Assembly: GCA_963691655.1 (NCBI GenBank)
Contig: CAVNUY010000089.1
Location: forward strand, 310,001 to 374,000
DNA length: 64,000 bases
Origin: Toxonevra muliebris
Taxonomy: Eukaryota > Arthropoda > Insecta > Diptera > Pallopteridae
Direction: 5' to 3'
Part shown: one piece after another, positions 53,898 to 64,000 of the stretch
How the letters are laid out: every line of letters starts with the position of its first letter
Numbering within the stretch: the stretch's first letter is position 1
The notes under the pieces: generated by a model
The model's input: only the letters and a program-made list of their open reading frames with translations
Told to the model about the DNA's origin: nothing
The model's database searches: none
Made by a program: the position numbers and the translations under genes

Positions 53898-56800
53898 GAA
53901 TTATAATTTCGAATTTTAATTTCGAATTTTTATTTCGAATTTTAATTTCAAATTTTAATTTCGAATTTAAATTTCGAATTTTAATTTCGAATTTCAATTT
54001 CGAAATTCAATTTCGAATTTCAATTTCGAATTTCAATTTCGAATTTTAATTTCGAATTTCAATTTCGAATTTCAATTTCGAATTTTAATTCCGAATTTTA
54101 ATTTCGAATTTTAATTTCGAATTTTAATTTCGAATTTTAATTTCGAATTTTAATTTCGAATTTTAATTTCTAATTTTAATTTCGAATTTTAATTTCGATT
54201 TTTAATTTCGAATTTAAATTTCGAATTTTAATTTCGAATTTCAATTTCGAATTTTAATTTCGAATTTCAATTTCGAATTTTAATTTCGAATTTTAATTTC
54301 GAATTTCAAATTTTAATTTCTAATTTTAATTTCGAATTTCAATTTCGAATTTCAATTTCGAATTTTAATTTCAAATTTCAATTTCGAATTATAATTTCGA
54401 ATTTTAATTTCGAATTTTTATTTCGAATTTTAATTTCAAATTTTAATTTCGAATTTAAATTTCGAATTTTAATTTCGAATTTCAATTTCGAAATTCAATT
54501 TCGAATTTCAATTTCGAATTTCAATTTCGAATTTTAATTTCGAATTTCAATTTCGAATTTCAATTTCGAATTTTAATTCCGAATTTTAATTTCGAATTTT
54601 AATTTCGAATTTTAATTTCGAATTTTAATTTCGAATTTTAATTTCGAATTTTAATTTCGAATTTCAATTTCGAATTTCAATTTCGAATTTTAATTTCGAA
54701 TTTTAATTTTGAATTTTAATTTCGAATTTTAATTTCGAATTTTAATTTCGAATTTCAATTTCAAATTTTAATTTCGAATTTTAATTTCGAATTTCAATTT
54801 CGAATTTTAATTTCGAATTTTAATTTCGAATTTCAATTTCGAATTTTAATTCCGAATTTTAATTTCGAATTTTAATTTCGAATTTTAATTTCGAATTTTA
54901 ATTTCGAATTTTAATTTCGAATTTTAATTTCTAATTTTAATTTCGAATTTTAATTTCGATTTTTAATTTCGAATTTAAATTTCGAATTTTAATTTCGAAT
55001 TTCAATTTCGAATTTTAATTTCGAATTTCAATTTCGAATTTTAATTTCGAATTTCAATTTCGAATTTCAATTTCGAATTTTAATTCCGAATTTTAATTTC
55101 GAATTTTAATTTCGAATTTTAATTTCGAATTTTAATTTCGAATTTTAATTTCGAATTTTAATTTCTAATTTTAATTTCGAATTTTAATTTCGATTTTTAA
55201 TTTCGAATTTAAATTTCGAATTTTAATTTCGAATTTCAATTTCGAATTTTAATTTCGAATTTCAATTTCGAATTTTAATTTCGAATTTTAATTTCGAATT
55301 TTAATTTCGAATTTCAAATTTTAATTTCTAATTTTAATTTCGAATTTCAATTTCGAATTTCAATTTCGAATTTTAATTTCAAATTTCAATTTCGAATTAT
55401 AATTTCGAATTTTAATTTCGAATTTTTATTTCGAATTTTAATTTCAAATTTTAATTTCGAATTTAAATTTCGAATTTTAATTTCGAATTTCAATTTCGAA
55501 ATTCAATTTCGAATTTCAATTTCGAATTTCAATTTCGAATTTTAATTTCGAATTTCAATTTCGAATTTCAATTTCGAATTTTAATTCCGAATTTTAATTT
55601 CGAATTTTAATTTCGAATTTTAATTTCGAATTTTAATTTCGAATTTCAATTTCGAATTTCAATTTCGAATTTTAATTTCGAATTTTAATTTCGAATTTTA
55701 ATTTCGAATTTCAATTTCGAATTTTAATTTCGAATTTCAATTTCGAATTTTAATTTCGAATTTCAATTTCGAATTTTAATTTCGAATTTTAATTTCGAAT
55801 TTCAAATTTTAATTTCTAATTTTAATTTCGAATTTCAATTTCGAATTTCAATTTCGAATTTTAATTTCAAATTTCAATTTCGAATTATAATTTCGAATTT
55901 TAATTTCGAATTTTTATTTCGAATTTTAATTTCAAATTTTAATTTCGAATTTAAATTTCGAATTTTAATTTCGAATTTCAATTTCGAAATTCAATTTCGA
56001 ATTTCAATTTCGAATTTCAATTTCGAATTTTAATTTCGAATTTCAATTTCGAATTTCAATTTCGAATTTTAATTCCGAATTTTAATTTCGAATTTTAATT
56101 TCGAATTTTAATTTCGAATTTTAATTTCAATTTCGAATTATAATTTCGAATTTTAATTTCGAATTTTTATTTCGAATTTTAATTTCAAATTTTAATTTCG
56201 AATTTAAATTTCGAATTTTAATTTCGAATTTCAATTTCGAAATTCAATTTCGAATTTCAATTTCGAATTTCAATTTCGAATTTTAATTTCGAATTTCAAT
56301 TTCGAATTTCAATTTCGAATTTTAATTCCGAATTTTAATTTCGAATTTTAATTTCGAATTTTAATTTCGAATTTTAATTTCGAATTTTAATTTCGAATTT
56401 TAATTTCTAATTTTAATTTCGAATTTTAATTTCGATTTTTAATTTCGAATTTAAATTTCGAATTTTAATTTCGAATTTCAATTTCGAATTTTAATTTCGA
56501 ATTTCAATTTCGAATTTTAATTTCGAATTTTAATTTCGAATTTCAAATTTTAATTTCTAATTTTAATTTCGAATTTCAATTTCGAATTTCAATTTCGAAT
56601 TTTAATTTCAAATTTCAATTTCGAATTATAATTTCGAATTTTAATTTCGAATTTTTATTTCGAATTTTAATTTCAAATTTTAATTTCGAATTTAAATTTC
56701 GAATTTTAATTTCGAATTTCAATTTCGAAATTCAATTTCGAATTTCAATTTCGAATTTCAATTTCGAATTTTAATTTCGAATTTCAATTTCGAATTTCAA

Positions 56801-58627
56801 TTTCGAATTTTAATTCCGAATTTTAATTTCGAATTTTAATTTCGAATTTTAATTTCGAATTTTAATTTCGAATTTCAATTTCGAATTTCAATTTCGAATT
56901 TTAATTTCGAATTTTAATTTCGAATTTTAATTTCGAATTTCAATTTCGAATTTTAATTTCGAATTTCAATTTCGAATTTTAATTTCGAATTTCAATTTCG
57001 AATTTTAATTTCGAATTTTAATTTCGAATTTCAAATTTTAATTTCTAATTTTAATTTCGAATTTCAATTTCGAATTTCAATTTCGAATTTTAATTTCAAA
57101 TTTCAATTTCGAATTATAATTTCGAATTTTAATTTCGAATTTTTATTTCGAATTTTAATTTCAAATTTTAATTTCGAATTTAAATTTCGAATTTTAATTT
57201 CGAATTTCAATTTCGAAATTCAATTTCGAATTTCAATTTCGAATTTCAATTTCGAATTTTAATTTCGAATTTCAATTTCGAATTTCAATTTCGAATTTTA
57301 ATTTCGAATTTCAATTTCGAATTTTAATTTCGAATTTTAATTTCGAATTTCAAATTTTAATTTCTAATTTTAATTTCGAATTTCAATTTCGAATTTCAAT
57401 TTCGAATTTTAATTTCAAATTTCAATTTCGAATTATAATTTCGAATTTTAATTTCGAATTTTTATTTCGAATTTTAATTTCAAATTTTAATTTCGAATTT
57501 AAATTTCGAATTTTAATTTCGAATTTCAATTTCGAAATTCAATTTCGAATTTCAATTTCGAATTTCAATTTCGAATTTTAATTTCGAATTTCAATTTCGA
57601 ATTTCAATTTCGAATTTTAATTCCGAATTTTAATTTCGAATTTTAATTTCGAATTTTAATTTCGAATTTTAATTTCGAATTTTAATTTCGAATTTTAATT
57701 TCTAATTTTAATTTCGAATTTTAATTTCGATTTTTAATTTCGAATTTAAATTTCGAATTTTAATTTCGAATTTCAATTTCGAATTTTAATTTCGAATTTC
57801 AATTTCGAATTTTAATTTCGAATTTCAATTTCGAATTTTAATTTCGAATTTCAATTTCGAATTTTAATTCCGAATTTTAATTTCGAATTTTAATTTCGAA
57901 TTTTAATTTCGAATTTTAATTTCGAATTTTAATTTCGAATTTTAATTTCTAATTTTAATTTCGAATTTTAATTTCGATTTTTAATTTCGAATTTAAATTT
58001 CGAATTTTAATTTCGAATTTCAATTTCGAATTTTAATTTCGAATTTCAATTTCGAATTTTAATTTCGAGTTTCAATTTCGAATTTCAATTTCGAATTTTA
58101 ATTTCGAATTTTAATTTCGAATTTTAATTTCGAATTTCAATTTCGAATTTTAATTTCGAATTTCAATTTCGAATTTTAATTTCGAATTTCAATTTCGAAT
58201 TTTAATTTCGAATTTTAATTTCGAATTTCAAATTTTAATTTCTAATTTTAATTTCGAATTTCAATTTCGAATTTTAATTTCGAATTTCAATTTCGAATTT
58301 CAATTTCGAATTTTAATTTCGAATTTTAATTTCGAATTTTAATTTCGAATTTCAATTTCGAATTTTAATTTCGAATTTCAATTTCGAATTTTAATTTCGA
58401 ATTTCAATTTCGAATTTTAATTTCGAATTTTAATTTCGAATTTCAAATTTTAATTTCGAATTTTAATTTCGAATTTTAATTTCGAATTTTAATTTCGAAT
58501 TTTAATTTCGAATTTCAATTTCGAATTTTAATTTCGAATTTCAATTTCGAATTTCAATTTCGAATTTCAATTTCGAATTTCAATTTCGAATTTTAATTTC
58601 GAATTTTAATTTCAAATTTCAATTTCG
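53898..58627. repeat. 488-bp higher-order repeat family in domain B
   Basis: A characteristic run of variants (GAATTATAA, TTTTTATTTC, TTTCAAATTTT, GAATTTAAA, GAAATTCAA, then TTTCAA units) begins at 53,898, 54,386, 55,394, 55,882, 56,135, 56,623, 57,111, 57,430 and 58,627. Spacing is 488 bp four times, otherwise 1,008, 253, 319 and 1,197. The 488-bp copies also carry a 20-bp partial-unit step. The pair 53,898/54,386 recurs as 56,135/56,623 at offset 2,237, so two-member groups were also duplicated. Confidence 0.85.
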
Positions 58628-59499
58628 AATTATAATTTCGAATTTTAATTTCGAATTTTTATTTCGAATTTAAATTTCGAATTTTAATTTCGAATTTCAA
58701 TTTCGAATTTTAATTTCGAATTTCAATTTCGAAATTCAATTTCGAATTTCAATTTCGAATTTCAATTTCGAATTTTAATTTCGAATTTCAATTTCGAATT
58801 TCAATTTCGAATTTCAATTTCAATTTCGAATTTCAATTTCGAATTTCAATTTCGAATTTTAATTTCGAATTTTAATTTCGAATTTTAATTTCGAATTTTA
58901 ATTTCGAATTTCAATTTCGAATTTTAATTTCGAATTTTAATTTCGAATTTTATTTCGAATTTTAATTTCGAATTTTAATTTCGAATTTCATTTTCGACTT
59001 TTAATTTCGAATTTTAATTCCGAATTTTAATTTCGAATTTTAATTTCGAATTTTAATTTCGAATTTTAATTTCGAATTTTAATTTCGAGTTTTAATTTCG
59101 AATTTTAATTTCGAATTTAAATTTCGAATTTTAATTTCGAATTTCAATTTCGAATTTTAATTTCGAATTTCAATTTCGAATTTTAATTTCGAATTTCAAT
59201 TTCGAATTTCAATTTCAAATTTCAATTTCGAATTTTAATTTCGAATTTTAATTTCGAATTTTAATTTCGAATTTTAATTTCGAATTTCAATTTCAAATTT
59301 TAATTTCGAATTTTAATTTCGAATTTCAATTTCGAATTTCAATTTCAAATTTCAATTTCGAATTTTAATTTCGAATTTTAATTTCGAATTTTAATTTCGT
59401 ATTTAAATTTCGAATTTCAATTTCAAATTTTAATTTCGAATTTTAATTTCGAATTTCAATTTCGAATTTTAATTTCGAATTTTAATTTCGAATTTCAAT

Positions 59500-61440
59500 T
59501 TCAAATTTTAATTTCGAATTTTAATTTCGAATTTCAATTTCGAATTTCAATTTCAAATTTTAATTCCGAATTTTAATTCCGAATTTTAATTTCGAATTTT
59601 AATTTCGAATTTTATTTTCGAATTTCAATTTCGAATTTTGATTTCGAATTTCAATTTCGAATTTTAATTTCGAATTTCAATTTCGAATTTTATTTCGAAT
59701 TTCAATTTCGAATTTTAATTTCGAATTTCAATTTCGAATTTTAATTTCGAATTTCAATTTCGAATTTTAATTTCGAATTTCAATTTCGAATTTTAATTTC
59801 GAATTTCAAATTTTAATTTCGAATTTTAATTTCGAATTTTAATTTCGAATTTTAATTTCGAATTTTAATTTCGAATTTAAATTTCGAATTTCAATTTCAA
59901 ATTTTAATTTCGAATTTTAATTTCGAATTTTAATTTCGAATTTTAATTTCGAATTTCAATTTCAAATTTTAATTTCGAATTTTAATTTCGAATTTCAATT
60001 TCGAATTTTAATTTCAAATTTTAATTTCGAATTTCAATTTCGAATTCCAATTTCGAATTTCAATTTCGAATTTCAATTTCGAATTTTAATTTCGAATTTT
60101 AATTTCGAATTTCAATTTCGAATTTTAATTTCAAATTTTAATTTCGAATTTCAATTTCGAATTTTAATTTCGAATTTCAATTTCGAATTTTAATTTCAAA
60201 TTTTAATTTCGAATTTCAATTTCGAATTTTAATTTCGAATTTCAATTTCGAATTATAATTTCGAATTTTAATTTCGAATTTTAATTTCGAATTTTAATTT
60301 CGAATTTCAATTTCGAATTTTAATTTCGAATTTCAATTTCGAATTTAATTTCGAATTTTAATTTCGAATTTTAATTTCGAATTTCAATTTCGAATTTTAA
60401 TTTCGAATTTCAATTTCGAATTTTAATTTCGAATTTTAATTTCGAATTTCGAATTTCAATTTCAAATTTTAATTTCGAATTTTAATTTCGAATTTTAATT
60501 TCGAATTTTAATTTCGAATTTTAATTTCGAATTTCAATTTCAAATTTTAATTTCGAATTTTAATTTCGAATTTCAATTTCGAATTTTAATTTCGAATTTT
60601 AATTTCGAATTTCAATTTCGAATTTCAATTTCGAATTTCAATTTCGAATTTCAATTTCGAATTTCAATTTCGAATTTTAATTTCGAATTTTAATTTCGAG
60701 TTTCAATTTCGAATTTTAATTTCAAATTTTAATTTCGAATTTTAATTTCGAATTTCAATTTCGAAATTCAATTTCGAATTTCAATTTAGAATTTTAATTT
60801 CGAATTTAAATTTCGAATTTCAATTTCAAATTTTAATTTCGAATTTTATTTTCGAATTTCAATTTCGAATTTTAATTTCGAATTTCAATTTCGAATTTCA
60901 ATTTCAAATTTTAATTTCGAATTTTAATTTCGAATTTCAATTTCGAATTTTAATTTCAAATTTTAATTTCAATTTCGAATTTCAATTTCGAATTTCAATT
61001 TCGAATTTCAATTTCGAATTTTAATTTCGAATTTCAATTTCGAATTTCAATTTCGAATTTCAATTTCGAATTTTAATTTCGAATTTTAATTTCGAATTTT
61101 AATTTCGAATTTTAATTTCGAATTTCAATTTCGAATTTCAATTTCGAATTTCAATTTCGAATTTCAATTTCGAATTTTAATTTCGAATTTAAATTTCGAA
61201 TTTCAATTTCGAATTTCAATTTCGAGTTTCAATTTCGAATTTCAATTTCGAATTTCAATTTCGAATTTCAATTTCGAATTTTAATTTCGAATTTTAATTT
61301 CGAATTTCAATTTCGAATTTTAATTTCAAATTTTAATTTCGAATTTCAATTTCGAATTTTAATTTCGAATTTCAATTTCGAATTTTAATTTCAAATTTTA
61401 ATTTCGAATTTCAATTTCGAATTTTAATTTCGAATTTCAA
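59500..61440. repeat. Domain-B stretch rich in TTTCAA units and partial units
   Basis: Mainly TTTCGAATTTCAA and TTTCAAATTTTAA units, with long runs of consecutive TTTCAA units (for example about 60,600-60,670 and 61,190-61,280) and short steps such as CGAATTTCGAATTTC near 60,441. One GAATTATAA lies at 60,250. I see no regular long period here and nothing other than satellite. Confidence 0.7.
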
Positions 61441-61444
61441 TTTC

Positions 61445-61595
61445 GAATTATAATTTCGAATTTCAATTTCGAATTTTAATTTCGAATTTCAATTTCGAAT
61501 TTTAATTTCGAATTTTAATTTCGAATTTCAAATTTTAATTTCGAATTTTAATTTCGAATTTAAATTTCGAATTTCAATTTCAAATTTTAATTTCG
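61445..61595. repeat. Domain-B terminal module, copy 1
   Basis: GAATTATAA (61,445), a 20-bp partial-unit step (61,523) and GAATTTTATTTTC (61,595), spaced 78 and 72 bp. The module recurs at 62,590 and 63,520. Confidence 0.75.
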
Positions 61596-62589
61596 AATTT
61601 TATTTTCGAATTTTAATTTCGAATTTTAATTTCGAATTTTAATTTCGAATTTCAATTTCGAATTTTAATTTCAAATTTTAATTTCGAATTTCAATTTCGA
61701 ATTTTAATTTCGAATTTCAATTTCGAATTATAATTTCGAATTTTAATTTCGAATTTCAATTTCGAATTTTAATTTCGAATTATAATTTCGAATTTCAATT
61801 TCGAATTTTAATTTCGAATTTCAATTTCGAATTTTAATTTCGAATTTTAATTTCGAATTTCAATTTCGAATTATAATTTCGAATTTCAATTTCGAATTTT
61901 AATTCCGAATTTCAATTTCGAATTTTAATTTCGAATTTTAATTTCGAATTTCAAATTTCAATTTCGAATTTTAATTTCGAATTTTAATTTCGAATTTTAA
62001 TTTCGAATTTCAATTTCGAATTTTAATTTCAAATTTTAATTTCGAATTTCAATTTCGAATTTTAATTTCGAATTTCAATTTCGAATTATAATTTCGAATT
62101 TTAATTTCGAATTTTAATTCCGAATTTTAATTCCGAATTTTAATTCCGAATTTTAATTTCGAATTTTAATTTCGAATTTCAGTTTCGAATTTTAATTTCG
62201 AATTTTAATTTCGAATTTCAATTTCGAATTTTAATTTCGAATTTTAATTTCGAATTTTAATTTCGAATTTCAATTTCGAATTTCAATTTCGAATTTCAAT
62301 TTCGAATTTTAATTTCGAATTTAAATTTCGAATTTAAATTTCGAATTTCAATTTCGAATTTCAATTTCGAGTTTCAATTTCGAATTTCAATTTCGAATTT
62401 CAATTTCGAATTTCAATTTCGAATTTTAATTTCGAATTTTAATTTCGAATTTCAATTTCGAATTTTAATTTCAAATTTTAATTTCGAATTTCAATTTCGA
62501 ATTTTAATTTCGAATTTCAATTTCGAATTTTAATTTCAAATTTTAATTTCGAATTTCAATTTCGAATTTTAATTTCGAATTTCAATTTC

Positions 62590-62753
62590 GAATTATAATT
62601 TCGAATTTCAATTTCGAATTTTAATTTCGAATTTCAATTTCGAATTTTAATTTCGAATTTTAATTTCGAATTTCAAATTTTAATTTCGAATTTTAATTTC
62701 GAATTTTAATTTCGAATTTAAATTTCGAATTTCAATTTCAAATTTTAATTTCG
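62590..62753. repeat. Domain-B terminal module, copy 2
   Basis: Same three markers at 62,590, 62,668 and 62,753, spaced 78 and 85 bp. It is one 13-bp unit longer than copy 1 in the second interval. Confidence 0.75.
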
Positions 62754-63519
62754 AATTTTATTTTCGAATTTCAATTTCGAATTTTAATTTCGAATTTTAA
62801 TTTCGAATTTCAATTTCAAATTTTAATTTCGAATTTTAATTTCGAATTTCAATTTCGAATTTTAATTTCAAATTTTAATTTCGAATTTCAATTTCGAATT
62901 TCAATTTCGAATTTCAATTTCGAATTTCAATTTCAAATTTTAATTTCAAATTTTAATTTCGAATTTTAATTTCGAATTTTAATTTCGAATTTTAATTTCA
63001 AATTTCAATTTCGAATTTTAATTTCGAATTTTAATTTCGAATTTCAATTTCGAATTTTAATTTCAAATTTTAATTTCGAATTTCAATTTCGAATTTTAAT
63101 TTCAAATTTTAATTTCGAATTTCAATTTCGAATTTTAATTTCAAATTTTAATTTCGAATTTCAATTTCGAATTTTAATTTCGAATTTCAATTTCGAATTT
63201 TAATTTCGAATTTAAATTTCGAATTTCAATTTCAAATTTTAATTTCGAATTTTATTTTCGAATTTCAATTTCGAATTTTAATTTCGAATTTTAATTTCGA
63301 ATTTCAATTTCAATTTTTAATTTCGAATTTTAATTTCGAATTTCAATTTCGAATTTTAATTTCAAATTTTAATTTCGAATTTCAATTTCGAATTTTAATT
63401 TCAAATTTTAATTTCGAATTTCAATTTCGAATTTTAATTTCGAATTTCAATTTCGAATTTTAATTTCAAATTTTAATTTCGAATTTCAATTTCGAATTTT
63501 AATTTCGAATTTCAATTTC

Positions 63520-63657
63520 GAATTATAATTTCGAATTTCAATTTCGAATTTTAATTTCGAATTTCAATTTCGAATTTTAATTTCGAATTTCAAATTTTAA
63601 TTTCGAATTTTAATTTCGAATTTAAATTTCGAATTTCAATTTCAAATTTTAATTTCG
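63520..63657. repeat. Domain-B terminal module, copy 3
   Basis: Same three markers at 63,520, 63,585 and 63,657, spaced 65 and 72 bp. It is one unit shorter than copy 1 in the first interval. Confidence 0.75.
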
Positions 63658-64000
63658 AATTTTATTTTCGAATTTTAATTTCGAATTTTAATTTCGAATT
63701 TTAATTTCGAATTTCAATTTCAAATTTTAATTTCGAATTTTAATTTCGAATTTCAATTTCGAATTTTAATTTCAAATTTTAATTTCGAATTTCAATTTCG
63801 AATTTCAATTTCGAATTTCAATTTCGAATTTCAATTTCGAATTTTAATTTCGAATTTTAATTTCGAATTTCAATTTCGAATTTTAATTTCAAATTTTAAT
63901 TTCGAATTTCAATTTCGAATTTTAATTTCGAATTTCAATTTCGAATTATAATTTCGAATTTTAATTTCGAATTTCAATTTCGAATTTCAATTTCAAATTT

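Larger units (their letters stand above)
1..64000. repeat. 13-bp AT-rich satellite array, uninterrupted across the window
   Basis: The whole window is a head-to-tail array of TTTCGAATTTTAA and close variants. The first 60 bases are four complete units plus eight bases, which fixes the period at 13. The consensus has 11 A/T of 13, one CG, and a self-complementary TTCGAA core. Main variants are TTCCGAATTTTAA and TTTCGAATTTCAA; minor ones are CCAAA or TCAAA (CG to CA), TTTTGAA (CG to TG), TTTAAA, TTTATTTT, CGATTTTTAA and GAATTATAA. Units of 12, 14, 15, 19 and 20 bp occur but are rare. The array runs off both ends. This is the architecture of eukaryotic satellite DNA; I do not recognise the family, and chromosomal location cannot be inferred. 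Confidence 0.98.
1..64000. other. No coding or RNA gene detected
   Basis: Because 13 is not a multiple of 3, every forward frame cycles through the unit every 39 bp and meets TAA (from TTTTAA) about every 13 codons. The TTTCAA variant removes that forward stop but creates TGA on the reverse strand. Forward ATG is seen only in the GAATGTTAA and GAATGTCAA variants, and open stretches after it are about twenty codons. Reverse-strand ATG needs CAT on the forward strand, which I saw only near 1,679 and 58,989. No sequence departs from the 13-bp pattern enough to be a tRNA, rRNA, ncRNA or transposon. Long stop-free stretches at runs of TTTCAA units are by-products of repeat composition. Confidence 0.95.
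51281..64000. repeat. Domain B: TTCCG-poor satellite with frequent partial units
   Basis: After about 51,280 TTCCG units nearly vanish; scattered ones remain near 51,853, 52,318, 53,167, 54,570, 62,119-62,150 and elsewhere. TTTCAA and TTTCAAATTTT units become common. Register breaks are frequent: 19-bp steps near 53,891 and 56,131, 20-bp steps such as GAATTTCAAATTTTAATTTC at 53,521 and 54,301, and 12-bp units near 58,951, 59,690 and 60,345. The domain continues to the window end. Confidence 0.85.

Noticed and set aside
1..64000. Open reading frames, mostly forward, through runs of TTTCAA units
   Set aside because: They exist because TTTCAA removes the periodic TAA. They have no ATG in context and no ribosome-binding or promoter signals, and they would encode a 13-residue repeat read directly from the satellite unit.
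1..64000. CRISPR array
   Set aside because: Units are contiguous with no unique spacers between repeats, and no cas genes are present.
1..64000. Heat-shock elements made of TTC and GAA
   Set aside because: HSF binding needs GAA and TTC blocks separated by two bases in alternating orientation. Here TTC and GAA touch (TTCGAA) and the next TTC is seven bases away, so the spacing is wrong.
1..64000. Telomeric repeat
   Set aside because: The unit lacks the G-rich strand of known telomere repeats, having only one G per 13 bases, and no array end is visible.
1..64000. Phased A-tract curved DNA
   Set aside because: AATTTT tracts recur every 13 bp, not near the 10.5-bp helical repeat, so bends would not add in one direction.
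1..64000. CENP-B box or yeast-type ARS consensus as evidence for a centromere or origin
   Set aside because: The unit does not match the CENP-B box, and TTTTAATTTC and the TTTATTTT variants miss required positions of the ARS consensus. A centromeric role cannot be supported or excluded from sequence alone.
1..64000. Assembly artefact or synthetic sequence
   Set aside because: Rare variants, shared derived changes, whole-unit copy differences and unique indels form a consistent nested history that simple artefact would not produce. Local copy number could still be wrong and needs read support.
1..64000. A previously undescribed gene-based system
   Set aside because: No stretch departs from the 13-bp satellite pattern, so there is no room for genes. 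The unusual content is the repeat organisation itself.
1..64000. The pattern of three unit types read as a code or message
   Set aside because: Unit order is explained by duplication of blocks and runs of like units; I see no further regularity.

Overview
This window is one uninterrupted tandem-repeat array. From the first base to the last it is built from a 13-bp AT-rich unit, TTTCGAATTTTAA, repeated roughly 4,900 times (64,000/13). Neither edge of the array is in the window, so the array is longer than 64 kb. I found no protein gene, RNA gene, transposon, CRISPR array or single-copy sequence. An array of this kind, with nested higher-order duplications, is typical of eukaryotic satellite DNA (constitutive heterochromatin: centromeric, pericentromeric, subtelomeric or sex-chromosome). 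The sequence does not let me name the species or a known satellite family.

Almost all variation sits at two positions. A T/C site precedes the CG (TTTCG or TTCCG) and a T/C site lies in the T-run (TTTTAA or TTTCAA). The CG is kept in nearly every unit. Phased as GAATTTYAATTYC, the unit occurs mainly as three types (TT, TC, CT); the double-C type is rare.

Layout: (1) 1-36,797, mixed TTTCG/TTCCG array (domain A). It contains a duplicated 418-bp stretch at 846-bp spacing, a three-copy ladder of 2.6-3.4 kb blocks at 5.5-18.3 kb that share a one-unit micro-inversion, six cassettes at 18.7-29.5 kb with constant flanks around a core of 12-15 TTCCG units, and a 3.82-3.85 kb duplication at 30.4-36.8 kb. 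(2) 36,798-37,703, an island without TTCCG units. (3) 37,704-51,280, domain A again, with 2.3-2.4 kb higher-order repeats. (4) 51,281-64,000, domain B: very few TTCCG units, many TTTCAA and CAAATTTT variants, frequent partial units, and 650-bp and 488-bp higher-order repeats.

The 'genes working together' question does not apply. What can be read is evolutionary structure: unit-level slippage, segmental duplication on scales from 286 bp to about 6 kb, local inversion and partial homogenisation. All positions were found by reading and counting by eye. Spacings quoted as exact were computed between marker positions, and block edges are approximate.
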